Shown here in pieces: positions 8,507 through 18,634 of a DNA stretch of 64,000 bases. The stretch covers positions 930,001-994,000 of the forward strand of contig NZ_CP133671.1 in NCBI RefSeq assembly GCF_031326345.1. Reading direction: 5' to 3'. The position numbers were made by a program, and so were the translations under genes. The notes under the pieces are model-generated. The model did no database searches. It had not been told where the DNA came from and saw only the letters and a program-made list of their open reading frames with translations. The stretch is from Aureispira sp. CCB-E. GTDB taxonomy: Bacteria > Bacteroidota > Bacteroidia > Chitinophagales > Saprospiraceae. Each line of letters starts with the position of its first letter. Position 1 is the first letter of the stretch.

Positions 8507-10042
8507 ATGGAACAAGAATTTAAACCTAAGTATGAGTTGACGGTAACCAATACGTTGACACGTGAGAAAGAAAAATTTGAATCACTAACACCTGGCTATG
8601 TCGGAATGTATGTTTGTGGTCCTACTGTTTATAATGAGGTGCACTTAGGAAATTGTCGTACGTTCTTTTCATTTGATTTGGTCTACCGCTATTTGATGTA
8701 CTTAGGGTACAAGGTTCGTTATGTTCGTAATATTACAGATGTGGGGCATTTGGTAGATGATGCCGAAGAAGGAGAGGGCAAGATTGAGAAGCAGGCGCGT
8801 TTGGAACAGTTGGAACCAATGGAAATTGTACAAAAATACACCAATGGTTTTCACGATGTGATGCGTCAACTAAATGCTTTGCCCCCAAGTATCGAACCTA
8901 CTGCTACAGGGCATTTGATTGAACAAATTGAAATGGTCAAAGCTATTATAGACAATGGTTATGCGTACGAAATGAATGGTTCTGTTTATTTTGATACTCA
9001 GAAATTGATTAAAGAGGATACGGGCGTATATGATTATGGTACGTTATCGGGCAAAAAACAAGAAGATCTGTTGACGGAGACTAGAGATGATTTAAAAAAT
9101 CAAAGCGAAAAACGCCATCCTTCGGATTTTGCTATTTGGATGAAAGCAGATGAAAATCATATTATGAAATGGCCTTCGCCTTGGTCTTTGGGTTTTCCTG
9201 GTTGGCATTTGGAATGTTCAGCTATGAGTACAAAGTATCTAGGAAAGCATTTTGACATACATGGAGGGGGAATGGATTTGCAATTTCCTCATCATGAGAA
9301 CGAAGTAGCTCAAAATGTAGGGGCTTGTGGATGCCAACCTGTTAAGTATTGGTTGCATACCAATATGCTGGTTTTGAATGGTAAAAAAATGAGCAAAAGC
9401 AAAGGAAATTCAATTTTGCCTGTGGAGTTATTTACTGGCAACAACGATATTTTGTCCAAAGCGTATAGCCCAATGACCGTTCGTTTCTTTATGTTACAGG
9501 CGCATTATGCGAGTACCTTAAATATTACAGATAAAGGATTACAAGCTGCCGAAAAAGGATACCATCGTTTGATGGAAGCATATCATATTTTAAATGATTT
9601 AGAATATACTGTTGAGGAAGCATTGACGGATGATGATGATCAAATCAACAAAATGTTGGATCTAGCATTTGAAGCTATGAGTGATGACTTTAATACAGCT
9701 GCTGCTTTAGCAAAACTAAATATTGTGATTCCTAAGATTAACGCCATTCAAAATGGTCGCATGAAGATGAGCAATATTAGCAAAGCTACCTTAGCTAGAA
9801 TGAAGCAAGTTTTCCATGATTTTATTTTTGAAATATTTGGTCTATTAGATGAGGATAAAGAAGGAGAAAGTGAAGATGAAAATAACTTGTTGGATCAAGC
9901 AATGGAAGTGATCATTGAGTTGCGTCAAGAAGCACGTAACAACAAAGATTGGGCAACAAGCGATTTGATTCGAGATAAATTGCAAGAAATCGGTATTCAA
10001 ATCAAAGATTCCAAAGAAGGTGCTTCTTGGATTAAAAATTAA
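8507..10042 (+). CDS. cysS: Cysteinyl-tRNA synthetase
   Basis: A 511-residue class I aminoacyl-tRNA synthetase that charges tRNA-Cys. The N-terminal catalytic domain shows [18 protein letters not shown]: Cys37 is a zinc ligand and HLGN (46-49) is the HIGH motif. Further zinc and cysteine-binding residues lie in HLECSAMS and [14 protein letters not shown] near residues 235-265. KMSKS is at 294-298. The C-terminal part is the helical tRNA-binding region, ending with the conserved ADxxRD-like segment (here [16 protein letters not shown]). Length is slightly above the usual 460-500 because of short acidic insertions near 450. It is transcribed from its own promoter and followed by a terminator-like hairpin at 10108. 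Confidence 0.97.
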   Translation: MEQEFKPKYELTVTNTLTREKEKFESLTPGYVGMYVCGPTVYNEVHLGNCRTFFSFDLVYRYLMYLGYKVRYVRNITDVGHLVDDAEEGEGKIEKQARLEQLEPMEIVQKYTNGFHDVMRQLNALPPSIEPTATGHLIEQIEMVKAIIDNGYAYEMNGSVYFDTQKLIKEDTGVYDYGTLSGKKQEDLLTETRDDLKNQSEKRHPSDFAIWMKADENHIMKWPSPWSLGFPGWHLECSAMSTKYLGKHFDIHGGGMDLQFPHHENEVAQNVGACGCQPVKYWLHTNMLVLNGKKMSKSKGNSILPVELFTGNNDILSKAYSPMTVRFFMLQAHYASTLNITDKGLQAAEKGYHRLMEAYHILNDLEYTVEEALTDDDDQINKMLDLAFEAMSDDFNTAAALAKLNIVIPKINAIQNGRMKMSNISKATLARMKQVFHDFIFEIFGLLDEDKEGESEDENNLLDQAMEVIIELRQEARNNKDWATSDLIRDKLQEIGIQIKDSKEGASWIKN

Positions 10043-10107
10043 AAGCAGTAATGCTGCCAAAGCAGCGTTCAAAAGGAGGATTATAACAAAAAAATAGATT
10101 ATAAAGG

Positions 10108-10143
10108 AAAAACAGTATGCAGTGTAAATTGTGTGCTGTTTTT
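10108..10143 (+). terminator. Probable terminator of cysS
   Basis: Eight A-T/G-C pairs (10108-10115 with 10136-10143) extended by five weaker pairs, a 10-base loop, and a T-rich 3' side running into TTTTTCTATTT. It lies 66 bases after cysS. Confidence 0.55.
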
Positions 10144-10249
10144 CTATTTATAAATAGGTAGTTGTTGTACTCTGTGTTGCCAAGCATTGAGGTTAAAATA
10201 ATTGCACAAGCAAGACGAGAATTCCCATTCAAATTTCTATAAAAAAGTG

Positions 10250-10257
10250 TACCTTTG
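10250..10257 (+). promoter_or_regulatory. Bacteroidota -7 promoter box for methylmalonyl-CoA mutase
   Basis: TACCTTTG fits TAnnTTTG and is 19 bases before the ATG at 10277. Transcription should begin about 7 bases beyond it. A TTG start at 10202 would lie upstream of the transcript and is therefore excluded. Confidence 0.6.
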
Positions 10258-10276
10258 GAAAAAAAATATCAAGGAT

Positions 10277-12418
10277 ATGGATCGACCAGATTTTTCAAAA
10301 ATAGATATTACCAAGCCGTCTAAATATTGTAACCCTACTGTTGAAGGAAAAGAGCAGTGGGAAACGTCTGAAAAAATAGACCTCAAACAAATTTATACGG
10401 AAAAGGATACTAAAGATATTCCACACCATCAGTTTACTTCGGGCTTGCCTCCGTATATAGGAGGTCCTTATGGAGGGATGTATGCCATACGTCCTTGGAC
10501 TATTCGTCAATATGCAGGTTTTTCAACAGCAGAAGAGAGTAATGCTTTTTATAGAAGAAACTTAGCTGCGGGACAAAAGGGTTTGTCGGTGGCTTTTGAT
10601 TTGGCAACTCATAGAGGTTATGATTCTGATCATGAACGTGTTGTTGGTGATGTTGGAAAGGCAGGAGTAGCCATAGATAGCGTTGAGGATATGAAAATTC
10701 TATTTGACCAAATTCCCTTGGATCAAATGTCCGTATCCATGACGATGAATGGAGCTGTATTGCCTATTATGGCATTTTATATTGTTGCAGCAGAAGAACA
10801 AGGTGTGGATCAAGTGAAATTGGCAGGAACGATTCAAAATGATATTCTAAAAGAGTTTATGGTGCGTAATACGTATATTTATCCACCTGCTCACTCAATG
10901 CGAATCATTGCTGATATTTTTGAGTATACGTCTCAATTCATGCCGAAGTTTAACTCTATTTCTATTAGTGGTTATCATATGCATGAAGCTGGTGCGCCAG
11001 CAGATATTGAATTGGCTTATACATTGGCGGATGGGCTAGAGTATATCCAAGCAGGGTTAAAGGCAGGATTAAAAGTAGATGATTTTGCGCCTCGTTTGTC
11101 TTTCTTTTGGGGAATTGGGATGAATCATTTTATGGAAATTGCTAAAATGCGTGCTGGACGAATGCTGTGGGCAAAATTGATTCAACAATTTGAGCCTAAA
11201 AATTTAAAATCCTTGATGTTAAGAACGCATTGCCAAACATCGGGCTGGAGTTTGACAGAGCAAGATCCATTTAATAACGTAGCTCGTACTTGTATAGAAG
11301 CAATGGCTGCTGTATTGGGAGGAACACAATCATTACACACCAATTCTTTTGATGAAGCGATTGCTTTGCCAACTGATTTTTCAGCTGGAATTGCTAGAGA
11401 TACGCAGATTTATATACAAAAAGATACAAAGGTAACCAAGGCAATTGACCCATGGGCAGGTTCTCATTACGTAGAATATTTGACCAATGAGTTGGTACAC
11501 AAAGCTTGGGCGCATATTCAAGAGGTGCAAGAGTTGGGGGGAATGGCAAAAGCAATTGAAACTGGCGTTCCTAAAATGCGTATCGAAGAAGCTGCTGCTC
11601 GTAAACAAGCTCGCATTGATAGTGGAAAAGATCAAATTATCGGTGTCAATGTTTTTCAATTAGAGAAGGAAGATCCGTTAGATATTTTAGAGGTGGACAA
11701 CAAGGCCGTACGATTGTCTCAAATCAAGCGTTTGGAGGAAATTAAAGCAACAAGAGATACTCTGGCGGTAGAAACGGCTTTAGCAAAAATTACTGCTGCT
11801 GCAAAAGCAGGAAAAGGCAATCTTCTTGCCTTGGCAGTAGAGGCTGCGCGTGTCCGTGCTACCTTGGGAGAAATATCAGATGCCATGGAGGTCGTTTTTG
11901 GTCGTTACAAAGCCAATACTAAATCTATTTCTGGTGTATACTCTAAAGAAATTGCAATGGATGATAACTTTAAAAAAGCACAAGCTTTGGCTGATCAGTT
12001 TGCTAGTTTGGAAGGGCGCCGTCCTCGTATTATGGTAGCTAAATTAGGGCAAGATGGGCACGACAGAGGTGCTAAAGTCATCGCTACTAGTTTTGCTGAT
12101 TTGGGCTTTGATGTAGATATAGGACCTTTGTTTCAGACACCTAAAGAGGCCGCAAAACAAGCCGCAGAAAATGATGTTCATATTTTAGGCGTATCTTCTT
12201 TGGCTGGTGGGCACAAAACATTGGTTCCTGAAATTATAGGGGAACTAGAATCATTAGGACGCCCAGACATTTTGGTAGTTGCTGGTGGTGTTATTCCTGC
12301 ACAGGATTACGATTATTTGTACGAAGCAGGTGTAGCAGGGGTATTTGGTCCAGGAACTGTCATTGCTAAAGCGGCTAGTGCTATTTTGGATATTTTGATA
12401 GAGTCTGTGGAAGAATAG
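10277..12418 (+). CDS. scpA: Methylmalonyl-CoA mutase, large catalytic subunit type
   Basis: A 713-residue adenosylcobalamin enzyme that interconverts methylmalonyl-CoA and succinyl-CoA, the last step of propionate and odd-chain or branched amino-acid catabolism (or the reverse in propionate formation). The TIM-barrel substrate domain fills residues 1 to about 550, with [20 protein letters not shown] near 55-90 and [11 protein letters not shown] near 315. The B12-binding domain follows. Its cobalt-binding motif DxHxxG is DGHDRG at 593-598, with His595 as the lower ligand. The ATG at 10277 is preceded by AAGGAT and lies just behind a -7 box. The small subunit is not in the window. A glycosyltransferase gene begins 18 bases after the stop, so the two may be co-transcribed. 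The symbol follows the E. coli orthologue name. Confidence 0.95.
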   Translation: MDRPDFSKIDITKPSKYCNPTVEGKEQWETSEKIDLKQIYTEKDTKDIPHHQFTSGLPPYIGGPYGGMYAIRPWTIRQYAGFSTAEESNAFYRRNLAAGQKGLSVAFDLATHRGYDSDHERVVGDVGKAGVAIDSVEDMKILFDQIPLDQMSVSMTMNGAVLPIMAFYIVAAEEQGVDQVKLAGTIQNDILKEFMVRNTYIYPPAHSMRIIADIFEYTSQFMPKFNSISISGYHMHEAGAPADIELAYTLADGLEYIQAGLKAGLKVDDFAPRLSFFWGIGMNHFMEIAKMRAGRMLWAKLIQQFEPKNLKSLMLRTHCQTSGWSLTEQDPFNNVARTCIEAMAAVLGGTQSLHTNSFDEAIALPTDFSAGIARDTQIYIQKDTKVTKAIDPWAGSHYVEYLTNELVHKAWAHIQEVQELGGMAKAIETGVPKMRIEEAAARKQARIDSGKDQIIGVNVFQLEKEDPLDILEVDNKAVRLSQIKRLEEIKATRDTLAVETALAKITAAAKAGKGNLLALAVEAARVRATLGEISDAMEVVFGRYKANTKSISGVYSKEIAMDDNFKKAQALADQFASLEGRRPRIMVAKLGQDGHDRGAKVIATSFADLGFDVDIGPLFQTPKEAAKQAAENDVHILGVSSLAGGHKTLVPEIIGELESLGRPDILVVAGGVIPAQDYDYLYEAGVAGVFGPGTVIAKAASAILDILIESVEE

Positions 12419-12436
12419 TTATAACCATAAAATACG

Positions 12437-13645
12437 ATGAAGGCGAAAGGGATTTTTTTTAATATACCAGGCTATGGACATGTAAACCCAACTTTACCAA
12501 TGGTAAAGGAATTGGTAGCGAGAGGGGAACAAATTGATTACTGTTGTACAGAGGAGTTTCGACCAGCCATAGAACACACAGGAGCTAATTTTATCCCTTT
12601 CCCTGATGAATTGGTACATGTTACCAATGATAACGTCAATTTGTTGGAGATTTTTGCAGATTTGATTGAGACCTGTTATGAGGTGTTGCCACAAATAGAA
12701 GCCATTATTCTAAAAGGGAAATATGATTACCTGTTGGTAGATATGTACACGCCTTGGGGACGTTTGTTGGCAGAAAAGTTGAATTTGCCTTTAATTTTGT
12801 TTTTCCCTTCCTTTGCATTGCACCCAAAAATGAAAGAACCGCCCAATTCTAAATTACAATTAATAAAGAGTCTGGGGCGATCATTGAAGAATGGCGTGCG
12901 GTTGTTTGCAATTTATAAAAAAATACAAAAAAAATATGGCGTACCTTCTGTCAATGTATTGCATTTTTTGAGTGCAGAAGTAAGCGAACCTTGTATTACA
13001 TTTACCGCAAAAGAATTTCAACCTCAGTCCGAACTTTTTCCTTCTAACTATCTTTTTACAGGACCTAATATTGACATAGAAGCAAGAATATCCGATTCTA
13101 ATTTTTCTATAAACAATCCAGAGAATAGAAAAATCATCTATATATCTTTAGGGTCAGTGGTTGTCCGAAAGGAGTTTATTAAAATGTGTATAGAAGCATT
13201 TAAAACTTCTAAATTTTTGATTGTTTTAAATATTAGTAAATATTTAAATGCTTCAGACTTTCAGGTTCCGTCACATATTATACTTTGTAATTTTGCCCCC
13301 CAATTGCAAGTGTTGGCAGCAGCAGATTTGTTTATAACGCATGGAGGTATGAATAGTGCACACGAAGGGATTTACTTTGAAGTGCCGTTATTAGTATTAC
13401 CACAATTTGGTGACCAGTTTTTAGTAGCACAACAAGTGGTTGAACAACAGTTGGGCGTTTGGTTAAATCACAAGACACTATCGGCAAAAAAACTGTTGAG
13501 AACGGTAGAGGAAACAATGGAAAATCAAGTGATTAAAAGCAATTTAAAACGCATGAGTAAGGCTTTGAGAACGGCGGGCGGTTTTAAGAAAGCAGCAGAC
13601 GAAGTTCAGGCATTTATACAAAAGTGTGTTTTGGTTAAAAATTAA
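12437..13645 (+). CDS. MGT/UGT-type glycosyltransferase (family GT1), copy 1
   Basis: A 402-residue GT-B fold enzyme of the macrolide glycosyltransferase type, expected to move a sugar from a nucleotide sugar to a small lipophilic acceptor. The N-terminal Rossmann half opens with GIFFNIPGYGHVNPTLPMVKEL; the GHVNP histidine (His15) is the usual catalytic base. The C-terminal half has the sugar-nucleotide signature at about 280-330: FAPQLQVLAAADLFITHGG, then MNSAHEG and DQ. It starts 18 bases after the mutase stop. The gene at 16741 is a clear paralogue over its whole length, including the shared strings FTAKEFQPQ and HGGMNSAHEGIYFEVP. Acceptor unknown; candidates are a carotenoid, flexirubin-like pigment or xenobiotic. 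Confidence 0.88.
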   Translation: MKAKGIFFNIPGYGHVNPTLPMVKELVARGEQIDYCCTEEFRPAIEHTGANFIPFPDELVHVTNDNVNLLEIFADLIETCYEVLPQIEAIILKGKYDYLLVDMYTPWGRLLAEKLNLPLILFFPSFALHPKMKEPPNSKLQLIKSLGRSLKNGVRLFAIYKKIQKKYGVPSVNVLHFLSAEVSEPCITFTAKEFQPQSELFPSNYLFTGPNIDIEARISDSNFSINNPENRKIIYISLGSVVVRKEFIKMCIEAFKTSKFLIVLNISKYLNASDFQVPSHIILCNFAPQLQVLAAADLFITHGGMNSAHEGIYFEVPLLVLPQFGDQFLVAQQVVEQQLGVWLNHKTLSAKKLLRTVEETMENQVIKSNLKRMSKALRTAGGFKKAADEVQAFIQKCVLVKN

Positions 13646-13746
13646 TTGATTTTCAGCATTACAAAAGAACTAAAAAGCACCATCTTTTGTTCTCTAAGAA
13701 AAGAAAATAGCCAGCCCTAATCCCCACTAAAATAAATTGCAAGAGC

Positions 13747-15051
13747 ATGAATGTACCACACAGAGATTTACCTCGAATTGTTATTATTGGATGTGGATTT
13801 GGAGGGCTAAAACTAGCCAAGAGTATTAATACCAACCAATATCAAGTAGTTCTTTTTGATAAAAATAATTACCATACCTTTCAACCTCTTATGTATCAGG
13901 TAGCCAGTGCTGGTTTAGAACCTGATTCTATTGTTTATCCCATTCGGAAAGTATTCAACAAAAAAGAAAACTTCCATTTTAGGATGGCAGATGTCCATGA
14001 GATTGATGCCGAAAAAAAACTATTGCACACCTCCGTTGGGACATTAGATTATGATTATCTAGTGATGGCAACAGGTGCCGTTTCTAACTTCTTTGGAATG
14101 GAGAATGTAGAGAAGCATTCGATGCCTATGAAAAGCTTAGTAGAGGCCTTAAATTTGCGCTCGGTTATTCTGCAAAATTTTGAAAAAGCGTTGAATAGTT
14201 CGGATGTACAAGAACAGGATGCCTTAATGAATTTTGTTATTGTAGGTGGGGGCGCAACTGGGGTAGAACTAGCTGGTGCTTTGGCAGAACTAAAACGGTA
14301 TATTTTGCCCAAGGATTATCCTGATTTGGATATTAGAAGAATGCAAATTCATGTAGTCCAAGGAGCCGATCGTTTGCTACCTGGTATGAGCGAAAAAGCA
14401 TCGGCAGATTCAGAACGTTTCCTTAGAAAAATGGGGGTCAATGTTTGGTTGGACATACGAGCCCAAGATTATGATGGAACAACGGTATATACCAACAAAG
14501 AGACGTTTAAAGCGAAGACATTGATTTGGACAGCGGGAGTTAAAGGGGCACCAACAGCTGGGTTAGATGCTAGTCAAACTACAAACATGGGGCGCGTTTT
14601 GGTCAATGAATGGAATCAAATAAATGGTTATAAAGATGTTTTTGCGATAGGAGATGTGGCTGCGATGACTTCAGAAGAGTTGCCTTATGGGCATCCAATG
14701 TTGGCGTCTGTTGCTGTACAACAAGGAGTACACCTTGGCAAAAACTTCAACCGCTTAGCCAAAGAAAAGGAGATGTTACCCTTTGTTTATAAAGATAAAG
14801 GAACAATGGCAACGATTGGGCGAAACTTAGCCGTTGTCGATATGAAGCGGCTTAAATTTGGAGGTTGGTTTGCTTGGCTAATGTGGATGTTTGTTCACTT
14901 GATGTTATTGGTTGATTTTCGTTCTAGATTAGTTGTTTTTGTGAATTGGGCATGGTCTTATTTCTTTTATGATAAAGGAACCCGCCTTATCGTTAGAAAA
15001 GTTAAAAATAAGGCGGTAGTAGATTGTTTGGAAGATGAGGTTCCTGCTTAA
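13747..15051 (+). CDS. ndh: Type II NADH:quinone oxidoreductase
   Basis: A 434-residue single-subunit respiratory dehydrogenase that passes electrons from NADH to quinone without pumping protons. The FAD-binding Rossmann motif is GCGFGG at 15-20. The second dinucleotide motif, VIVGGGATGVELAGAL, lies near 162-177 and binds NADH. A second FAD-contacting motif, DVFAIGD, is near 300. YQVASAGLEP near 50 and VQQGVHLGKNFNRL near 325 are typical of NDH-2. The C-terminal part (about 370-410) is rich in Trp, Leu and Phe and should form the membrane-binding helices. The gene stands between two paralogous glycosyltransferases and faces the next minus-strand gene, whose stop is only 3 bases away. Confidence 0.93.
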   Translation: MNVPHRDLPRIVIIGCGFGGLKLAKSINTNQYQVVLFDKNNYHTFQPLMYQVASAGLEPDSIVYPIRKVFNKKENFHFRMADVHEIDAEKKLLHTSVGTLDYDYLVMATGAVSNFFGMENVEKHSMPMKSLVEALNLRSVILQNFEKALNSSDVQEQDALMNFVIVGGGATGVELAGALAELKRYILPKDYPDLDIRRMQIHVVQGADRLLPGMSEKASADSERFLRKMGVNVWLDIRAQDYDGTTVYTNKETFKAKTLIWTAGVKGAPTAGLDASQTTNMGRVLVNEWNQINGYKDVFAIGDVAAMTSEELPYGHPMLASVAVQQGVHLGKNFNRLAKEKEMLPFVYKDKGTMATIGRNLAVVDMKRLKFGGWFAWLMWMFVHLMLLVDFRSRLVVFVNWAWSYFFYDKGTRLIVRKVKNKAVVDCLEDEVPA

Positions 15052-15054
15052 AAA

Positions 15055-16329
15055 CTAAAAGGCTGTTAATGAGCTTCTTCGCCAACCTAAATTTGTTTTA
15101 ATGTAGATATAATTGTTGTCCCAACTAATATCCCCTGTATTGCCATTGGGATCAGAGGAATTAGTAGGGGTGTACGATTGTCGTAATCTGAATTGGTTAT
15201 AACCATTATTACCATTAATATCGAATAAGGAAGTTGGAGTTAGCGTATTAACACCAATAGAAGAACGACCACCCAAGCCGCCTGATAGATAAATACTTTC
15301 AGTACCTGTCGAAATTCTCGCAACATCTCCTGTTACATGAACCGTTTCGGAAGGAGATTCTAGGCGAAGTTCATTCAAACCGCTATCGTGGTATAACCAA
15401 TTATCAAAATTGCTACCATCGACAATCAAGCGTTGGTCGCTGTTAATCATGATATTGCCATTTACATGTAATTGAGCAGAAAAATTAGGTGTAGTATTGA
15501 TACCGACCCTTCCTGTTGCGAGGATACGTACTCGTTCTGTATTGTTGGTTCGAAACACCAAGTCATTGGCATCTGTAGTCCCCAAGAAATGGAGGCTTGG
15601 ATTGGTGGCTGTATTTCCAGTTAATTGCCACCCTGTAGTGCTGCTTATATGCTGCCATGTAAGATTGCCCAAACCGTCAGTTGTCAAAACTTGTCCATTA
15701 CTACCATTCCCAATAGGGAACTGATAAGAGGTATAACGAACTTCTCCTGTTGTTGCATTCCGAAGTTGTAAAACTTGACCTACCATTGCACTGGCACCAA
15801 TGTCAGGAGTGGCAATTCTCAATTCATTTAAGCCACACCAAATACTAGCGTTATCTCCATACATCAAAGCAAAAATAGTAGCACCATTGGTAATGTTAAA
15901 TCCATAGTCTCCAGAGGCATCTTCAAAGGTAAGTGCTTCTCCATTGCAATTGACAGTGGTTCCATGCGTCAAGTTTCCTCCTAATTCAATATTACTGCCA
16001 ACTAAACTAAGCCCATTGTTACCTCCTGCATTAGATTTCAAAGGTGTCCATAAGCTGCCGTTCCAGTAATAAAAACCAGTGCCATTACCACCCGTTACCG
16101 TTGGATTTGTATTCCAAACCAAGAGCCCCGTAGCAGGCATATTAATAGGTGTGGTCGTATTCGTAACAGCAACCAGAGAAACGTGAGGTAATAAGAGACC
16201 TCTATTGGGATCTGAGATATGTACTTTTGCGCTAGGGGCAGGTGTATGGGTGCCAATTCCAACATTTTGTGCATTAGAGAAGGTAGCGAGGGAAATTCCT
16301 ACAATAAGGGAAATTAATAGCGTTTTCAT
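15055..16329 (-). CDS. Secreted protein of unknown function, tail-fibre-like repeat type
   Basis: From the ATG at 16329 the product is 424 residues with a clean signal peptide (1-20, ending SNAQ). The frame remains open to 16389, but the extra residues are basic and spoil the signal. The mature start NVGIGTHTPAPSAKVHIS and the following GLLLPHVSL are a pattern seen in many Bacteroidota exported proteins that resemble phage tail-fibre repeats. Similar units recur (RVGINTTPNFSAQLHVNG, then SIGVNTLTPTSLFDINGN), suggesting a repetitive beta-structure. I see no type IX sorting domain, lipobox or catalytic motif. It is convergent with ndh. Role unknown; a surface or matrix protein is the likeliest reading. 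Confidence 0.7.
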   Translation of the reverse strand: MKTLLISLIVGISLATFSNAQNVGIGTHTPAPSAKVHISDPNRGLLLPHVSLVAVTNTTTPINMPATGLLVWNTNPTVTGGNGTGFYYWNGSLWTPLKSNAGGNNGLSLVGSNIELGGNLTHGTTVNCNGEALTFEDASGDYGFNITNGATIFALMYGDNASIWCGLNELRIATPDIGASAMVGQVLQLRNATTGEVRYTSYQFPIGNGSNGQVLTTDGLGNLTWQHISSTTGWQLTGNTATNPSLHFLGTTDANDLVFRTNNTERVRILATGRVGINTTPNFSAQLHVNGNIMINSDQRLIVDGSNFDNWLYHDSGLNELRLESPSETVHVTGDVARISTGTESIYLSGGLGGRSSIGVNTLTPTSLFDINGNNGYNQFRLRQSYTPTNSSDPNGNTGDISWDNNYIYIKTNLGWRRSSLTAF

Positions 16330-16740
16330 AGCTGTATGGTTTGATGATTTGTAATAATGGTTGATTCTTTTCTTGAAAGAAATTTGCATTAGATAAAATA
16401 TGAGGGAATATAAGACCAGACCTAAAAACAGTCGTATATTAGTTTAGTTTTAGTCTTATATTTTCTTTTGTTCTATAGAAAGGGGCTAGCAGAGTTAAGT
16501 CATGAGGTGCAAGAGGGCATTTTTCAAATTCTAAATGAGTATTGATTTAGAGATTTTTGAGTGCTTTGGAATTAATAACTTAAAAAAGAAGTCATTTTTG
16601 TATAATGTTGATAATTAGGTTGATATGTTTTGTGAAAATGATCTTGTAGAGGTGCTAGAAAGAAGAAAAGGGAAAACGCAAAATACTAAAACCCCAATAT
16701 CTAATGCGACTTCACGTATTAATTTAATATTAAATAGAAT
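16330..16740. other. Intergenic region with a long inverted repeat
   Basis: No gene is supported in these 411 bases between divergent genes. The inverted pair AATATAAGAC (16407-16416) and GTCTTATATT (16453-16462) is perfect over 10 bp. A nested CTAAAAAC/GTTTTAG pair makes the hairpin longer with a bulge. It could be a structured leader or an operator for the minus-strand gene. Confidence 0.45.
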
Positions 16741-17964
16741 ATGAAATCTAAAGGAGTATTTTTCAACATCCCAGGACATGGTCATGTCAATCCAACGTTG
16801 GCTGTTGTTAAGGAGTTGATAGAAAAGGGAGCTGTAATTGATTATTATTGTACTGAGGAATTTCGAGAAAAAATAGAAGCCACAGGAGCCAATTTTAGAG
16901 CAATGCCTCATGAGTTACTAGCTGAATCGACTCTAAAGAACTTTAGCTTGTTAGGTTTTTTTGCAGATCTATTAGAGGCGACAGAAGTGGTAATGCCTTA
17001 CTTATTAAAAGAGATAAAACAGCAAGAATACGATTATGTACTGACTGATTTATTCGCTGTATGGGGGCGTTTGGTGGCAGAGCAAGTAGCGTTGCCAATC
17101 GTTGTGTTTTGTCCTTGCTTTGCTATTCGTAGGGGGGTAAAAGATCCACCTAATTCTAAACTCCAAATGTTGGGAACACCTATTAAAACCTTTGGACAGA
17201 TTAAAAGGATAGGGCGTAGTATGAAAGTCTTAAAAGAGACCTATACTCCTTATAAGATTCATCAATTAGATGATTTTCTAGTAGGAGATTTAGAACTCCC
17301 TTGTGTGGTGTTTACAGCAAAAGAATTTCAACCTCAAATAGAATTGTTTCCTGATAATTATTTTTTTTCAGGAGCTACCATAAATGTGCATAGCACCCCA
17401 AAAGAGGAAAGCTTTCCTTATGATAAATTAGAAAAAGAAAACAGACCCATAATATACATTTCTCTAGGATCCATTTTATCCGATAAAGCATTTTATCAAA
17501 AGTGTATTCAAGCCTTTGCAGAAACCGACTACATGGTCGTGATGAATATTAGTACCCAGTTGAGAATAGAAGATTTTGAGGCTCCAGATAACTTTATTAT
17601 TTGTAACTATGCGCCTCAATTAGAGGTCTTGTCTAAAGCTTCTTTATTTGTAACTCATGGAGGGATGAATAGTGCACACGAAGGAATCTATTTTGAAGTT
17701 CCCATGCTTGTCATTCCTCAAGTATCGGATCAATTTATGGTTGCGAAAGCCATACATGAGCAACAATTAGGAATTTGGTTAAGTAAATATTGGTTGACGG
17801 CAGCCAAACTCAGAAAGGCTGCGGCACAACTAATGGAAAACAAGATCATACCCCAACACCTAAAAAAGATGAATCTTGCTCTTAGGCGAGCGGGAGGGTA
17901 TCAAGCTGCTGCTGAACACGTACAGTCATTAATTCAAATAACCCCACCTTTTCAGAATGTTTAA
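16741..17964 (+). CDS. MGT/UGT-type glycosyltransferase (family GT1), copy 2
   Basis: A 407-residue paralogue of the product at 12437, collinear over its full length. The catalytic-base region reads GVFFNIPGHGHVNPTL and the donor-binding signature is FVTHGGMNSAHEG near 303-315. Shared strings such as AKEFQPQ and EVPMLVIPQ show both copies come from one ancestor. The two have diverged in the acceptor-side half (about 60-220), which would fit different acceptors. The reading frame ends 8 bases inside the following lysozyme-like gene, so translation of the two is probably coupled. Acceptor and donor are unknown. Confidence 0.87.
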   Translation: MKSKGVFFNIPGHGHVNPTLAVVKELIEKGAVIDYYCTEEFREKIEATGANFRAMPHELLAESTLKNFSLLGFFADLLEATEVVMPYLLKEIKQQEYDYVLTDLFAVWGRLVAEQVALPIVVFCPCFAIRRGVKDPPNSKLQMLGTPIKTFGQIKRIGRSMKVLKETYTPYKIHQLDDFLVGDLELPCVVFTAKEFQPQIELFPDNYFFSGATINVHSTPKEESFPYDKLEKENRPIIYISLGSILSDKAFYQKCIQAFAETDYMVVMNISTQLRIEDFEAPDNFIICNYAPQLEVLSKASLFVTHGGMNSAHEGIYFEVPMLVIPQVSDQFMVAKAIHEQQLGIWLSKYWLTAAKLRKAAAQLMENKIIPQHLKKMNLALRRAGGYQAAAEHVQSLIQITPPFQNV

Positions 17965-18634
17965 ATTACTTGTATATAGTTCTTTTTTATGCCTCGTTTT
18001 TTTTATGCTGATATCCTGTACGCACGATGCCGACCAGTATAAAATACAAGGAATTGATGTTTCTCATTATCAAAAAATTATTGACTGGGAAACAGTTGCA
18101 CAGCAAGATAAGATACATTTTGCTTTTATAAAAGCTACTGAAAGTACAGATTATCAAGATTCAATTTTTGAAAACAATTGGTCAAAAGCCAAAGAAGTTG
18201 GCTTAATAAGAGGAGCGTATCATTTTTTTAGACCAAATGTTAGTATTGAATGGCAAATCAAAAATTTTACGCAACAAGTACAGTTAAGCAAGGGGGATTT
18301 GCCACCAGTTTTGGATGTAGAAGATTTTAAGAATGTGAGTATGCCGACTTTGATTGAACGAGTGCGACTTTGGTTAAGTTTTGTAGAGGAACATTATCAA
18401 GTAAGACCTATAATATATACTTCCTTAAAAGTTTATGAACAACATCTAAAAGGAGCATTCCCTGATCATCCTGTTTGGATTGCTCGTTATAATCGAAAAG
18501 AACCACCTCAAGATATAAATTGGTTGTTTTGGCAATATAGCAATACGGAAGAACTCGAAGGAATTGTAGGTTATGTAGATAAAAATGTATTTGTGGGGAC
18601 ACGAGCAGAATTACAAGCTTTGTGCATACCATAA
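17957..18634 (+). CDS. Glycoside hydrolase family 25 (lysozyme-like) lipoprotein
   Basis: A 225-residue muramidase-type enzyme that should cut the beta-1,4 bond between N-acetylmuramic acid and N-acetylglucosamine. A lipoprotein signal ends at LISC (Cys21), so the enzyme is anchored in a membrane facing the periplasm or outside. The GH25 barrel follows: GIDVSHYQ with Asp34, FAFIKATES, GAYHFFRP, then the catalytic DVED with Asp120 and Glu122, IIYTS, and near the end WLFWQYS. All key family residues are present. Its ATG lies within the last 8 bases of the glycosyltransferase gene. Cell-wall remodelling or attack on other bacteria are both possible; no immunity gene is evident. Confidence 0.9.
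   Translation: MFKLLVYSSFLCLVFFMLISCTHDADQYKIQGIDVSHYQKIIDWETVAQQDKIHFAFIKATESTDYQDSIFENNWSKAKEVGLIRGAYHFFRPNVSIEWQIKNFTQQVQLSKGDLPPVLDVEDFKNVSMPTLIERVRLWLSFVEEHYQVRPIIYTSLKVYEQHLKGAFPDHPVWIARYNRKEPPQDINWLFWQYSNTEELEGIVGYVDKNVFVGTRAELQALCIP

Noticed and set aside
10202-10276. TTG at 10202 as the start of methylmalonyl-CoA mutase
   Set aside because: The -7 promoter box at 10250-10257 lies inside the extension; the ATG at 10277 also has a purine-rich leader.
16615-16911. Minus-strand open frame overlapping the start of the second glycosyltransferase
   Set aside because: It runs antisense over well-conserved N-terminal codons of the glycosyltransferase and has no family match.
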